Below, in pieces: positions 38,283 to 47,597 of a stretch of DNA of 64,000 nt. Position numbers and translations under genes: made by a program. Position 1 is the stretch's first letter. Each line of letters begins with the position of its first letter. The notes beneath the pieces were generated by a model that did not search any database, was not told the DNA's origin, and worked only from the letters and a program-made list of their open reading frames with translations. The DNA comes from Sodalis praecaptivus (GTDB lineage Bacteria > Pseudomonadota > Gammaproteobacteria > Enterobacterales > Enterobacteriaceae): NCBI RefSeq assembly GCF_000517425.1, contig NZ_CP006569.1:4640760-4704759 (forward strand). Reading direction: 5' to 3'.

Positions 38283-38322
38283 ATGTAATTAGATTTACAC
38301 CTAACGCTTAATAAGGAGGGAT

Positions 38323-38508
38323 ATGCCGGTTAATCACTTATTAACAAGCAATAATGTTAAGTTAAAAACATTCGCGCTGCCCTCTACCCGCGATGAAGCA
38401 GCGCCGGATCATCCCCGTTTGCGTCCTGACCGTCCGGGCGGCAAACGGCCGGCGAATCAGATGGATAGTGAACAGGCGCGGTTTGCGTGCTATAGCCATT
38501 GCGGGTAA
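38323..38508 (+). CDS. Small frame with a strong ribosome-binding site, unrecognised
   Basis: This is a 61-codon frame whose ATG is preceded by AAGGAGGG six bases away. The site is as good as any in the window, and two inverted repeats stand close by. The N-terminal third (MPVNHLLTSNNVKLKTFALP) looks protein-like; the rest is Arg/Pro-rich and unlike known families. It may be a small protein, a leader peptide, or the start of a gene that has decayed. It ends 114 bases before deoR. Confidence 0.25.
   Translation: MPVNHLLTSNNVKLKTFALPSTRDEAAPDHPRLRPDRPGGKRPANQMDSEQARFACYSHCG
38355..38370. promoter_or_regulatory. DeoR-operator-like 16-mer
   Basis: TGTTAAGTTAAAAACA keeps the outer TGTTA and AACA arms and the 16-base size of the DeoR operator (TGTTAGAATTCTAACA), but not its centre. 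It lies 252 bases before the deoR ATG. Weak evidence; autoregulation is inferred. Confidence 0.3.
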
Positions 38509-38622
38509 TATCCCCGCAACGGCCTGCCCGGCACATTGGTTTGGGTTGGCGCGCGAGGGCCTAAAGCGCGACGCCGCATTGGCGACCCCGGCCCCTTCTT
38601 TCAGCAACAGCGGGATATTCCC

Positions 38623-39396
38623 ATGGAAATGCGGCGCGAAGAACGGATTAACAGACTGCGGCAGGCGCTAAAGCGAACGGACAAACTGCATCTGAAAGAC
38701 GCTGCCGCGCTCTTGGGCGTTTCCGAGATGACCGTCCGCCGGGATTTAAGCGCTGAATCGACGTCGGTGGTTCTGCTCGGCGGCTATGTGGTCACCGCGC
38801 CGCACAACAACCCGGTGACGCGCTACTTCGTCTCCGATCAGCAGGCGCGACACGTCGACGAAAAAGCGCAGGCCGGCCGGCTGGCGGCGGCGCTGGTCGA
38901 GCCGGACGAAACGCTGTTTTTCGATTGCGGCACCACCACGCCGTTTATCATTGATGCCATTGATGACGATCTCCCGTTTACCGCCGTTTGCTATTCGCTG
39001 AATACCTTTTTGGCGCTGCGGGAAAAACCGCGTTGTAACGCCATATTGTGCGGCGGGCGTTATCACCCCGCCAATGCCACCTTCACGCCGCTGACCACCC
39101 ATTCGCCGCTTGATGATATCTGTCCCACCAAGTCTTTCTTCTCCGCGGCGGGTTTATGCCTACAAAGCGGCGCCACGTGCTTCCATTTCGATGAACTGGC
39201 GCTGAAACAGCGTGCGCTCGCTATGGCGCAGCACGCCATTCTGGTGGTCGATCACGGTAAATTCGATTGCGTACGCCCTGCCCGTATTGGCCCGCTAACC
39301 GCATTTTCCGCGTTAATCACCGATAGACGGCCGGACCAGAAATTCGTTGATTACTGTCGGCAGCAGGCCATCATGCTGCGCTATGACGGGATATAA
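38623..39396 (+). CDS. deoR: Deoxyribose operon repressor DeoR
   Basis: A 257-residue regulator. The N-terminal DeoR-type helix-turn-helix (LHLKDAAALLGVSEMTVRRDL, residues 18-38) is followed by a sugar-phosphate sensor domain of ribose-5-phosphate-isomerase fold (FFDCGTTTPFIIDAID, CYSLNTFLALREKP, FFSAAGL, VDHGKFD). It matches E. coli DeoR closely over its length, starting MEMRREERI. DeoR represses nucleoside and deoxyribose catabolism and releases DNA on binding deoxyribose-5-phosphate. In E. coli deoR is elsewhere on the chromosome; here it is divergent from a FucP-family permease, suggesting a local regulator/transport pair. Confidence 0.92.
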   Translation: MEMRREERINRLRQALKRTDKLHLKDAAALLGVSEMTVRRDLSAESTSVVLLGGYVVTAPHNNPVTRYFVSDQQARHVDEKAQAGRLAAALVEPDETLFFDCGTTTPFIIDAIDDDLPFTAVCYSLNTFLALREKPRCNAILCGGRYHPANATFTPLTTHSPLDDICPTKSFFSAAGLCLQSGATCFHFDELALKQRALAMAQHAILVVDHGKFDCVRPARIGPLTAFSALITDRRPDQKFVDYCRQQAIMLRYDGI

Positions 39397-39472
39397 CGCA
39401 GACGACTCGCCGTGATGATAGCAGGCGGACAGCCAGGGGGCTGACGTAGCCACCGGCGCGGCGGCAGGCGGC

Positions 39473-39506
39473 AAAAAAAAAAGCCGGTTGACCTAAGTCA
39501 ACCGGC
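39473..39506 (-). terminator. Rho-independent terminator of typA
   Basis: On the minus strand a perfect 10-bp stem (GCCGGTTGAC with GTCAACCGGC, loop of 4) is followed by ten T. It begins 36 bases after the typA stop. Confidence 0.92.
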
Positions 39507-39541
39507 GTAGCGGTCACGGTTCGCCCGGCGGGCAACGGCCG

Positions 39542-41353
39542 TTATGAGCGATTAGCGCGCTTACGCTCGTTTTCGGTCAGATGACGCTTACGCAAACGGA
39601 TCGACTGCGGCGTCACTTCCACCAATTCATCATCATCAATGAATTCCAGCGCCTGCTCCAGAGACATCTTGATCGCCGGTACCAGAGTAGTGGCTTCGTC
39701 GGTGCCGGAAGCGCGCATGTTGGTCAGCTTCTTACCGGTCAGACAGTTCACCGTCAGATCGTTGGAGCGGGTGTGAATACCGATAATCTGGCCTTCATAG
39801 ACTTCCGCGCCGTGGCCCAGGAACAGACGTCCGCGATCCTGCAGGCTGTACAGAGCGTAAGCCACGGCCTTGCCCTGGCCGTTGGAGATCAGCACGCCGT
39901 TCTGGCGCTGGCCGATTTCCCCGGGACGCACGTCGTCGTAGTGGCTGAAAGTGGAATATAACAGCCCCGTGCCCGAGGTCATGGTCAGGAAATCGGTACG
40001 GAAACCAATCAGCCCCCGGCTGGGAATCACGTAATCCAGACGGATGCGGCCTTTACCGTCCGGCAGCATGTCGCGCATCTCGCCTTTACGGATGCCCATG
40101 GCTTCCATGACCGGCCCCTGATGCTGCTCTTCAATATCCAGCGTCACCGACTCAAACGGCTCCTGCTTGGCGCCATCAACGGTACGGAAAATGACTTTCG
40201 GTCGGGAAACGGCAATCTCGAACCCTTCGCGGCGCATGTTCTCGATGAGCACCGACAAGTGCAGCTCGCCGCGGCCGGAAACGCGGAAGGTATCCGGATC
40301 TTCGGTTTCTTCCACGCGCAGCGCCACGTTGTGCACCAGTTCTTTATTCAAACGTTCCAGAATCTGGCGGGAGGTAACGTATTTCCCTTCTTTACCGCAG
40401 AACGGCGAGGTATTGACGCCGAACGACATGGAGACGGTCGGTTCGTCAACCGTCAGCGGCGGCAGCGCTTCAACCTGAGCCGGATCGCAAATGGTATCGG
40501 AGATATTCAGCTCGCCCAGCCCGGTGATCGCGATGATATCGCCGGCTTCCGCCAGTTTGGATTCAATACGCTGCAAACCCATATGGCCCAGAACCTGGCC
40601 TACTTTACCGTTGCGGCGTTTGCCTTCGCTGTCCACCACCGTCACGTTCTGGTTGGGTTTCACCGAACCGCGCTTGATGCGGCCGACGCCGATAACGCCA
40701 ACGTAGCTGTTGTAGTCAAGCTGGGAGATCTGCATCTGGAACGGGCCGTCGACGTCAACCTTCGGCGCTTCGACGTTTTTCACGATGGATTCAAACAGCG
40801 GAGTCATGTCGTCGGCCATCTCTTCATGTTCCAGACCGGCGATACCGTTCAGCGCGGATGCGTAGACGATCGGAAAATCGAGCTGCTCGTCGGTGGCGCC
40901 CAGGTTGACGAACAGATCGAAGACCTGATCCACCACCCAGTCGGGTCGCGCGCCGGGGCGGTCAACTTTGTTGATGACCACGATGGGTTTCAGACCATAG
41001 GCGAACGCTTTCTGCGTCACGAAACGGGTCTGGGGCATCGGACCATCCATGGCATCGACCAGCAGCAATACCGAGTCAACCATCGACATCACGCGCTCAA
41101 CTTCGCCGCCGAAATCGGCGTGTCCAGGGGTGTCGACGATGTTGATACGGTAGTCGCGCCAGTTGATGGCGGTATTTTTAGCGAGGATGGTAATCCCACG
41201 CTCTTTCTCCAAATCGTTGGAGTCCATCACGCGTTCGGTTGCATCGTTGCGGTCACCGAGCGTGCCGGATTGTTGCAACAATTTGTCAACCAGGGTAGTT
41301 TTACCATGGTCTACGTGCGCGATGATGGCGATGTTACGCAGATTTTCGATCAC
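39542..41353 (-). CDS. typA: Ribosome-dependent GTPase TypA/BipA
   Basis: A 603-residue translational GTPase. G1 is HVDHGKTTL, switch I contains [13 protein letters not shown]3 is [15 protein letters not shown] and G4 is NKVDRP. EF-G-like domains III and V and a BipA-specific C-terminal domain follow. It acts on the 50S subunit late in assembly, especially in the cold, and affects virulence and stress traits. Start and length agree with E. coli BipA (607). A strong terminator follows. It is divergent from glnA across a 368-bp control region. Confidence 0.97.
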   Translation of the reverse strand: MIENLRNIAIIAHVDHGKTTLVDKLLQQSGTLGDRNDATERVMDSNDLEKERGITILAKNTAINWRDYRINIVDTPGHADFGGEVERVMSMVDSVLLLVDAMDGPMPQTRFVTQKAFAYGLKPIVVINKVDRPGARPDWVVDQVFDLFVNLGATDEQLDFPIVYASALNGIAGLEHEEMADDMTPLFESIVKNVEAPKVDVDGPFQMQISQLDYNSYVGVIGVGRIKRGSVKPNQNVTVVDSEGKRRNGKVGQVLGHMGLQRIESKLAEAGDIIAITGLGELNISDTICDPAQVEALPPLTVDEPTVSMSFGVNTSPFCGKEGKYVTSRQILERLNKELVHNVALRVEETEDPDTFRVSGRGELHLSVLIENMRREGFEIAVSRPKVIFRTVDGAKQEPFESVTLDIEEQHQGPVMEAMGIRKGEMRDMLPDGKGRIRLDYVIPSRGLIGFRTDFLTMTSGTGLLYSTFSHYDDVRPGEIGQRQNGVLISNGQGKAVAYALYSLQDRGRLFLGHGAEVYEGQIIGIHTRSNDLTVNCLTGKKLTNMRASGTDEATTLVPAIKMSLEQALEFIDDDELVEVTPQSIRLRKRHLTENERKRANRS

Positions 41354-41500
41354 AACTTTGCCTCAGGCATTAGAAATAGCGCGTTATTGTACACGTATTA
41401 GGCGAGGGACTAAACAAGATCCGTCGTTCTTGGCGATTGCGTCATTTTGCGCGCCGCCGCGTCCCTGTCCCGGTGCAAAATCTCATCCCGCCCCACCCCA

Positions 41501-41549
41501 TGCACCAAAATAGTGCCCACCTTTTCGTCAAATGCACTAAGATGGATCA
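41501..41549 (+). promoter_or_regulatory. NtrC enhancer sites of glnA
   Basis: Site 1, TGCACCAAAATAGTGC (41501-41516), is a near-perfect NtrC palindrome (GCAC N7 GTGC class). Site 2, TGCACTAAGATGGATCA (41533-41549), keeps the left half and most of the centre. Measured from the predicted sigma-54 start site they centre at about -142 and -109, almost the same as the two strong sites of E. coli glnA. A weaker GGTGCA...CGTGCA lies at 41563-41580. Confidence 0.88.
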
Positions 41550-41622
41550 ATCCGGCCAATCTGGTGCAGCCACCCGTGCAGCAAAAGACGGCGGCGCAGC
41601 GTTTCGCGCCGATTTGGCAATG

Positions 41623-41640
41623 TTGGCACAGTTTTAGCTT
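41623..41640 (+). promoter_or_regulatory. Sigma-54 promoter of glnA (glnAp2)
   Basis: TTGGCACAGTTTTAGCTT has the -24 GG and -12 GC dinucleotides ten bases apart and differs little from E. coli glnAp2. Transcription would start near 41650, leaving a leader of about 72 bases. It is activated by phosphorylated NtrC. Confidence 0.9.
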
Positions 41641-41721
41641 TAGACTATGTAAGCCAGAAAATCCAATCCATAGGCGTTCGTTCCACGACGACAACAAGCA
41701 ACATCCGGGAGAATATGAGTT

Positions 41722-43140
41722 ATGTCCGTTGAACAAGTCATGTCGATGCTTAAAGAACATGAAGTAAAATTCATCGACTTACGTTTCACCGATACCAAAG
41801 GTAAAGAGCAGCACGTTACCATTCCTGCACCGGTCAAAAAAGAAGAGGTGGATGACTTCTTTGAAGAGGGCAAGATGTTCGACGGCTCCTCTATCGGCGG
41901 CTGGAAAGGCATTAACGAATCCGACATGGTCTTGATGCCCGACGCATCTTCTGCCGTGATGGATCCGTTCTATGAAGAATCGACGCTCATCATCCGCTGC
42001 GACATCCTTGAGCCGGCAACCATGCAGGGCTACGATCGCGATCCTCGCTCTATCGCCAAGCGTGCGGAAGACTTTCTGAAATCTTCCGGCATTGCCGATC
42101 AGGTGCTGTTTGGACCGGAGCCGGAATTCTTTCTGTTCGACGACATTCGTTTCGGTACCTCTATTTCCGGCTCGCATGTGGCAATCGACGATATCGAAGC
42201 GGCCTGGAACACCGGTAAAGCTTATGAAGGCGGCAACAAAGGCCACCGTCCGGGCGTGAAGGGCGGTTATTTCCCGGTTCCGCCGGTAGACTCCTCGCAG
42301 GATCTGCGCTCCACCATGTGCTTGACCATGGCGGAAATGGGCCTGGTCGTGGAAGCGCACCATCACGAAGTGGCGACCGCCGGCCAGAATGAAGTGGCTA
42401 CCCGCTTCAACACCCTGACCAAAAAAGCCGATGAAATCCAGATCTACAAATATGTCGTGCATAACGTTGCTCACGCATTCGGTAAAACCGCGACCTTTAT
42501 GCCCAAGCCGATTTTCGGCGATAACGGTTCCGGCATGCACTGCCATATGTCGTTGAGCAAAGACGGCAATAACCTGTTTTCCGGCGATAAATACGGCGGC
42601 CTGTCCGAAGCGGCCCTGTTCTATATCGGCGGCGTTATCAAGCACGCTAAAGCCATCAATGCCCTGACCAACCCGACCACCAACTCCTACAAGCGTCTGG
42701 TCCCGGGTTATGAAGCGCCGGTCATGCTGGCTTATTCCGCCCGCAACCGCTCCGCCTCCATCCGTATTCCGGTGGTTGCCAGCCCGAAAGCACGCCGTAT
42801 CGAAGTGCGGTTCCCGGATCCGGCCGCCAACCCGTACCTGGCCTTCTCCGCGCTGCTGATGGCCGGCCTGGACGGTATCATCAACAAAATCCATCCTGGC
42901 GACGCCATGGATAAGAACCTTTACGATCTGCCGGCGGAAGAAGCCAGCGAAATCCCAACCGTGGCCGGCTCCCTTGAGGAAGCATTGAACGCCCTGGATG
43001 CGGATCGCGAGTTCTTGACCCGCGGCGGCGTATTCACCGACGACACCATCGATGCCTATATCGCGCTGCGCACGGAAGAAAACGATCGCGTACGCATGAC
43101 GCCGCACCCGGTGGAGTTCGAGCTGTACTACAGCGTTTAA
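41722..43140 (+). CDS. glnA: Glutamine synthetase type I
   Basis: A 472-residue enzyme that makes glutamine from glutamate, ammonia and ATP. It has the GS signatures [58 protein letters not shown] and [23 protein letters not shown]. The adenylylation tyrosine lies in MDKNLYDLP, so it is a GlnE-controlled GSI-beta dodecamer. A GGGAG precedes the ATG at a distance of about 14. It leads glnA-glnL-glnG, with a sigma-54 promoter and NtrC sites upstream and a terminator before glnL. Confidence 0.98.
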   Translation: MSVEQVMSMLKEHEVKFIDLRFTDTKGKEQHVTIPAPVKKEEVDDFFEEGKMFDGSSIGGWKGINESDMVLMPDASSAVMDPFYEESTLIIRCDILEPATMQGYDRDPRSIAKRAEDFLKSSGIADQVLFGPEPEFFLFDDIRFGTSISGSHVAIDDIEAAWNTGKAYEGGNKGHRPGVKGGYFPVPPVDSSQDLRSTMCLTMAEMGLVVEAHHHEVATAGQNEVATRFNTLTKKADEIQIYKYVVHNVAHAFGKTATFMPKPIFGDNGSGMHCHMSLSKDGNNLFSGDKYGGLSEAALFYIGGVIKHAKAINALTNPTTNSYKRLVPGYEAPVMLAYSARNRSASIRIPVVASPKARRIEVRFPDPAANPYLAFSALLMAGLDGIINKIHPGDAMDKNLYDLPAEEASEIPTVAGSLEEALNALDADREFLTRGGVFTDDTIDAYIALRTEENDRVRMTPHPVEFELYYSV

Positions 43141-43173
43141 TCGCCCGAGTTTTTTGTTGCCGTGGAAACTTTC

Positions 43174-43199
43174 AGCCCATCTCCGGATGGGCTTTTTTC
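43174..43199 (+). terminator. Rho-independent terminator between glnA and glnL
   Basis: AGCCCATC and GATGGGCT form an 8-bp stem around TCCG, followed by a run of T. It limits read-through from glnA into glnLG, as in E. coli. Confidence 0.9.
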
Positions 43200-43250
43200 T
43201 CCACCAAACCTGGCGCGCAGCCATGCGCAATCACCGATAACCGATCGCTT

Positions 43251-43266
43251 TGCACTAACTGAGTGC
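43251..43266 (+). promoter_or_regulatory. NtrC site overlapping the glnL promoter/RBS
   Basis: TGCACTAACTGAGTGC has perfect GCACT/AGTGC arms with NtrC spacing and ends where the glnL Shine-Dalgarno (CGGGAGA) begins, 13 bases before the ATG. In E. coli an NtrC site at glnLp represses glnLG transcription; the same role is likely here. Confidence 0.8.
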
Positions 43267-43279
43267 GGGAGACTGCTAA

Positions 43280-44329
43280 ATGGCAACCGGCACACTGCCC
43301 GAAGCTGGGCAGATCCTTAATTCGCTCATCACTAGTATTTTGCTGCTGGATAATGATCTGGCGGTGCACTACGCCAACCCGGCGGCGCAGCAGTTGCTGG
43401 CGCAAAGCTCACGTAAGCTGTTCGGCACACCGCTGCCCGAACTGCTGGGCTATTTCTCCCTCAATGTCGAGCTGATGCGCGAAAGCCTGGACGCCGGCCA
43501 GGGTTTTACCGATAACGAAGTGACGCTGGTGGTAGACGGCAGGGCGCACATCCTGTCGCTGACCGCGCAGCGGCTGCCGGAAGAGACTATTCTGATGGAG
43601 CTGGCGCCGATGGATAACCAACGCCGTCTTAGCCAAGAGCAGCTCCAGCACGCCCAACAGGTCGCGGCGCGGGATCTGGTGCGCGGCCTCGCCCATGAGA
43701 TCAAAAATCCCCTCGGCGGGCTGCGCGGCGCGGCGCAGCTGCTGGCCAAGGCGCTGCCCGACCCGGCGTTGACGGAATACACCAAAGTGATCATCGAGCA
43801 GGCCGATCGGCTGCGCAACTTGGTCGACCGCTTATTGGGTCCCCAACAGCCCGGGATGCACGTCACGCAAAGTATTCATCAAGTCTGCGAACGGGTGTTT
43901 AAGCTGGTGTCGCTTGAAATGCCGGATAATGTCACCCTGGTGCGGGATTATGATCCCAGCCTGCCGGAGTTGACCCACGATCCGGATCAGATGGAGCAGG
44001 TATTGCTGAATATCACCCGCAACTCGCTACAGGCGCTGGGGGAGGAGGGCGGCACCATTACCCTCAGAACGCGTACCGCCTTCCAACTGACGCTGCACGG
44101 GGTTCGTTACCGGCTGGTGGCGCGCATTGATATCGAGGACGACGGCCCGGGGATCCCGGCGCAATTGCAGGATACGCTGTTTTATCCCATGGTCAGCGGC
44201 CGCGAAGGGGGCACCGGCCTGGGCCTCTCCATCGCCCGCAGTCTGATCGATCAGAATTCAGGAAAGATTGAATTTAACAGTTGGCCGGGACATACCGAAT
44301 TTTCGGTATACCTGCCTATTCGCCAGTGA
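43280..44329 (+). CDS. glnL: Nitrogen sensor histidine kinase NtrB
   Basis: A 349-residue cytoplasmic kinase with an N-terminal PAS domain (about 10-105). The H-box is [21 protein letters not shown] with phospho-acceptor His139. The ATPase domain has an N-box ([13 protein letters not shown]), G1 (IEDDGPGIP) and G2 ([16 protein letters not shown]). It phosphorylates NtrC when nitrogen is low and acts as its phosphatase when PII is bound. Length and His position equal E. coli NtrB. It lies 8 bases before glnG. Confidence 0.98.
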   Translation: MATGTLPEAGQILNSLITSILLLDNDLAVHYANPAAQQLLAQSSRKLFGTPLPELLGYFSLNVELMRESLDAGQGFTDNEVTLVVDGRAHILSLTAQRLPEETILMELAPMDNQRRLSQEQLQHAQQVAARDLVRGLAHEIKNPLGGLRGAAQLLAKALPDPALTEYTKVIIEQADRLRNLVDRLLGPQQPGMHVTQSIHQVCERVFKLVSLEMPDNVTLVRDYDPSLPELTHDPDQMEQVLLNITRNSLQALGEEGGTITLRTRTAFQLTLHGVRYRLVARIDIEDDGPGIPAQLQDTLFYPMVSGREGGTGLGLSIARSLIDQNSGKIEFNSWPGHTEFSVYLPIRQ

Positions 44330-44337
44330 GGTTCTGT

Positions 44338-45750
44338 ATGCAACGAGGGATAGTCTGGATCGTCGACGACGATAGCTCCATCCGCTGGGTGCTTGAACGC
44401 GCACTCACTGGGGCCGGGTTGACCTGCACCACCTTTGAAGGTGGCAGCCAGGTGCTGGACGCGCTCGCCACCCAAACGCCGGACGTGCTGTTGTCCGATA
44501 TTCGCATGCCCGGCATGGACGGGTTGGCATTGCTAAAACAAATCAAACAGCGTCACCCGATGCTGCCGGTCATCATCATGACCGCCCACTCCGATCTGGA
44601 TGCCGCAGTAAGCGCCTATCAGCAAGGGGCGTTTGACTATTTACCGAAACCGTTCGATATCGACGAAGCGGTGGCGCTGGTGGAACGCGCCGTCAGCCAC
44701 TACCTGGAACAGCAGCAGCCGCCCCGCAGTCAGCCCGCCAGCGGTCCCACCGCCGACATCATCGGCGAGGCGCCGGCGATGCAGGATGTGTTCCGCATCA
44801 TCGGCCGGCTATCGCGCTCGTCTATCAGCGTCCTTATCAACGGCGAGTCCGGCACCGGCAAAGAATTGGTGGCCCACGCCCTGCATCGCCATAGTCCACG
44901 CGCCAAGGCGCCGTTTATCGCGCTCAACATGGCGGCGATCCCGAAGGATTTGATTGAGTCGGAATTATTCGGCCATGAAAAAGGGGCGTTTACCGGCGCC
45001 AATCAAATCCGTCAGGGCCGTTTCGAGCAGGCCGACGGCGGCACGCTGTTTCTGGACGAAATCGGCGATATGCCGCTGGATGTGCAAACCCGCCTGCTAC
45101 GTGTATTGGCAGACGGTCAGTTCTACCGCGTCGGCGGCTATGCGCCGGTCAAAGTGGATGTGCGGATCATCGCCGCCACCCACCAGAACCTGGAACTGCG
45201 CGTGCAGGAAGGCCGCTTTCGCGAGGATTTATTCCATCGCCTGAACGTGATCCGGGTCCATCTGCCGCCGCTGCGCGAGCGACGGGAAGATATTCCCCGG
45301 CTGGCGCGGTATTTCCTGCAGGTGGCGGCCAGGGAGCTGGGCGTAGAGCCGAAAAATCTGCACCCGGAAACCGAAACCGCGCTGACCCGCCTCCCCTGGC
45401 CGGGGAACGTGCGCCAGTTGGAAAATACCTGCCGCTGGTTGACGGTAATGGCCGCCGGACAAGAAGTACTGATTCAGGATTTGCCGCCGGAGCTGTTTGA
45501 AACCACCGCGCCGGATAACGTGGTGCAATCGCTGCCGGATAGCTGGGCCACGCTGCTGGCGCAGTGGGCGGATCGCGCGTTGCGCTCCGGCCACCAGAAC
45601 CTGCTGTCGGAAGCGCAGCCGGAGATGGAACGCACCTTGTTGACCACCGCGCTGCGCCATACCCAGGGCCACAAGCAAGAAGCGGCCCGTTTGCTCGGCT
45701 GGGGCCGCAACACGCTGACGCGCAAGTTAAAAGAGCTTGGGATGGAGTAA
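44338..45750 (+). CDS. glnG: Nitrogen response regulator NtrC (sigma-54 activator)
   Basis: A 470-residue protein. The receiver domain has phospho-acceptor Asp54 in [12 protein letters not shown]. The AAA+ domain has Walker A GESGTGKE, the sigma-54 contact loop GAFTGA and Walker [12 protein letters not shown]. The C-terminal Fis-type helix-turn-helix is [13 protein letters not shown]. The ATG at 44338 aligns with the E. coli start MQRGIVW; an upstream extension overlaps glnL and is not conserved. It activates glnA from the upstream NtrC sites. Confidence 0.98.
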   Translation: MQRGIVWIVDDDSSIRWVLERALTGAGLTCTTFEGGSQVLDALATQTPDVLLSDIRMPGMDGLALLKQIKQRHPMLPVIIMTAHSDLDAAVSAYQQGAFDYLPKPFDIDEAVALVERAVSHYLEQQQPPRSQPASGPTADIIGEAPAMQDVFRIIGRLSRSSISVLINGESGTGKELVAHALHRHSPRAKAPFIALNMAAIPKDLIESELFGHEKGAFTGANQIRQGRFEQADGGTLFLDEIGDMPLDVQTRLLRVLADGQFYRVGGYAPVKVDVRIIAATHQNLELRVQEGRFREDLFHRLNVIRVHLPPLRERREDIPRLARYFLQVAARELGVEPKNLHPETETALTRLPWPGNVRQLENTCRWLTVMAAGQEVLIQDLPPELFETTAPDNVVQSLPDSWATLLAQWADRALRSGHQNLLSEAQPEMERTLLTTALRHTQGHKQEAARLLGWGRNTLTRKLKELGME

Positions 45751-45776
45751 TCCCCTAACGCACCACAGAGAGTGCG

Positions 45777-45839
45777 CCGCGATGCAAATTTTCGTTTAAA
45801 CGGTTTACATCGCGGTCCGGCTCAGTATTATTTCTGAGC
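45777..45839 (+). other. Nested palindrome plus hairpin between glnG and yshB
   Basis: Twelve-base arms (45777-45788, 45804-45815, one mismatch) enclose a perfect CGTTTAAACG (45793-45802). Just downstream, GCTCAG (45820-45825) and CTGAGC (45834-45839) form a second hairpin that ends 5 bases before the yshB Shine-Dalgarno. There is no T run. The structure may end glnG transcripts, act as an operator, or control yshB translation. Confidence 0.45.
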
Positions 45840-45857
45840 ACAAGGGGGAGACAAGCC

Positions 45858-45980
45858 ATGTTGCAGACCATTATCGCTTTCGTGACGCAGGGATTGGACG
45901 CGGTTGTCAATGCGGGGCACGCCCCACAGACGGCGCTGGCGGCGGTCATGTGCGCCGCGCTCATCAATTCACTGAATTGA
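45858..45980 (+). CDS. yshB: Small membrane protein YshB
   Basis: This 40-codon gene is preceded by GGGGGAG at a good distance. The peptide begins MLQTIIAFVTQGLDAVVN, and its second part HAPQTALAAVMCAALI matches the E. coli YshB core HTPQTAVAAVLCAAMI. In E. coli yshB likewise lies between glnG and hemN. YshB is a tiny single-helix membrane protein of unsettled role, linked in Salmonella to intracellular growth. Position and sequence together make the call good despite the length. Confidence 0.8.
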   Translation: MLQTIIAFVTQGLDAVVNAGHAPQTALAAVMCAALINSLN

Positions 45981-46037
45981 TCGGTCGTCCGACGCCCTCA
46001 TGACGCCCCTTTTCGCCTGATGGCGGAAAGGGGTGAT

Positions 46038-47414
46038 TTAGATCACCCGGGAAAACTGACGCTGGCGCTGGCTGGCGCGTAGATAAGCATCGAAACACAT
46101 GCAAATATTGCGCACCAGCAGACGGCCGCGGGCGGTTATTTCCAGCGCGCCGGCGCTCATCGTTACCAGCCCGTCCTCCACCAGCGGCGCCATTTGCGCC
46201 AGATCCTCGGCAAAGTAGTCGGTAAATTGGATACCGTAAGCCGTTTCAATCACATTGAAATCAAGGCGAAACTGGCAAATTAGCGCTTTGATGACATCCC
46301 GACGCAGGCAATCGTCGCGGCTGAGCGCCACGCCACGCCACAAACCGTTGCCCTGCCGCTCAACGGCATCGCGATAGCTGCGCATGACTTTCTGATTTTG
46401 CGCATAATGGTCGCCGATCATACTTATCGCTGATAAACCCAATCCCAGCAGATCGCACTCGCCCTGGGTGGTATACCCCTGAAAATTGCGGTGCAGCCGC
46501 CCCGCCCGCTGCGCCAGCGCCAGTTCATCGTCCGGCCGGGCAAAATGGTCCATGCCGATAAACTGATAGCCCGCGTCGGTGAGGGTCATAATACTGTGCT
46601 GCAACAGGGCCAGTTTTTGCCCGGCGTCGGGCAAATCCGCGTCTTTAAACTTGCGCTGCGCGGCAAATAGCGACGGCATATGGGCATAATTGAACACGCT
46701 TAAACGCTGCGGCCCAAGCGCGATGACCCGCTGCAACGTGTAAGCGAAGCGATCGCGCGTTTGGCGCGGCAGACCGTAAATCAAATCAATGTTGGTCGAG
46801 CGGAATCCCAGACGGGTGGCGCGCTCGATTAGACCAAAAATCAGCGCTTCGTCCTGCTCGCGATTGATAAGGCGCTGCACCTCGCCATTAAAATCCTGCA
46901 CGCCGACGCTGATACGATTGAACCCTTGGCGCTGCAAATCATCAATGAGATCCAGCGGGATATCCCGCGGATCGATTTCAATGGACAGCTCGGCGTCGGC
47001 AGCAAAAGAGAAGTGCTCCCGCAGCAGCGCCATTAACCGCGCTGTCTGCGCCACCGACAAAAAGGTCGGCGTCCCGCCGCCCCAATGCATTTGGCTGACG
47101 TGCCTGCCGGCGAACAATGGCGCCCGCGCGCGAATTTCCCGCGCCAGCGTATCGAGATAATCATCGACCTTCGCGCCATGGCGGGTGACTATCTTATTGC
47201 AGCCGCAGAAGTAGCACAGCTTGTGACAGAACGGGATATGGACATACAGCGACAGCGGCCGCTCGGGATAACGGCGCGTCGCCGTGGCAAACGCCGCGTC
47301 ATCATACTCTTGGCTGAATTCAAGCGCGGTGGGATAGGAGGTATAGCGCGGCCCGGAGTAGTTGTATTTCTGAATGAGGGCCGAATCCCATTCGATTGCT
47401 GGCAGTGATTTCAC
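46038..47414 (-). CDS. hemN: Oxygen-independent coproporphyrinogen III oxidase
   Basis: A 458-residue radical-SAM enzyme. The [4Fe-4S]-binding motif is in HIPFCHKLCYFCGCNK and the SAM-side motif in HWGGGTPTFLS. FSRVI and NICMCFDAYLR at the end match E. coli HemN. It decarboxylates two propionates of coproporphyrinogen without oxygen. It starts with GTG at 47414, with AAGGAG upstream. That Shine-Dalgarno overlaps the end of a small residual frame between yihI and hemN. Confidence 0.97.
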   Translation of the reverse strand: MKSLPAIEWDSALIQKYNYSGPRYTSYPTALEFSQEYDDAAFATATRRYPERPLSLYVHIPFCHKLCYFCGCNKIVTRHGAKVDDYLDTLAREIRARAPLFAGRHVSQMHWGGGTPTFLSVAQTARLMALLREHFSFAADAELSIEIDPRDIPLDLIDDLQRQGFNRISVGVQDFNGEVQRLINREQDEALIFGLIERATRLGFRSTNIDLIYGLPRQTRDRFAYTLQRVIALGPQRLSVFNYAHMPSLFAAQRKFKDADLPDAGQKLALLQHSIMTLTDAGYQFIGMDHFARPDDELALAQRAGRLHRNFQGYTTQGECDLLGLGLSAISMIGDHYAQNQKVMRSYRDAVERQGNGLWRGVALSRDDCLRRDVIKALICQFRLDFNVIETAYGIQFTDYFAEDLAQMAPLVEDGLVTMSAGALEITARGRLLVRNICMCFDAYLRASQRQRQFSRVI

Positions 47415-47417
47415 GGC

Positions 47418-47594
47418 TTACTCCTTACCCGGGGGACGTCGACGGCGCCGTCTGACGTGCGGAGCGGGCCGGCGAACCGCGGCGCGGGCCGCTTGCAGCC
47501 GCGCCCTGCGTCGCGAGAGGCGCCATAGTTTACCCGATAACCACACAAGATAACAGGTTAACAATAGCGCAAGGAGCAGCGTTAAGGCCGGCAA
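47418..47594 (-). pseudogene. Truncated DUF2489-like membrane protein remnant
   Basis: A 58-codon frame (TTG start at 47594) fills the space between the yihI stop and the hemN GTG almost exactly. It begins with a membrane helix (LPALTLLLALLLTCYLVWL) and a basic Arg/Gln segment (GKLWRLSRRRARLQAAR). That is how DUF2489 proteins, found between yihI and hemN in Yersinia- and Serratia-like genomes, begin. Intact members have about 150 residues. The rest here is Arg/Pro low-complexity sequence. It is probably an internally deleted copy; it could still make a small anchored peptide. Confidence 0.4.
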
Positions 47595-47597
47595 GGA

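Noticed and set aside
40121-41401. 426-codon open frame antisense to typA
   Set aside because: Shadow of the typA coding strand.
41779-43230. 483-codon open frame antisense to glnA
   Set aside because: Mirrors glnA codon bias; no ribosome-binding site and no recognisable domain.
45760-45775. GCACCACAGAGAGTGC after glnG as another NtrC site
   Set aside because: The GCAC and GTGC arms are 8 bases apart instead of the 7 seen in true NtrC sites here, and no sigma-54 promoter is near.
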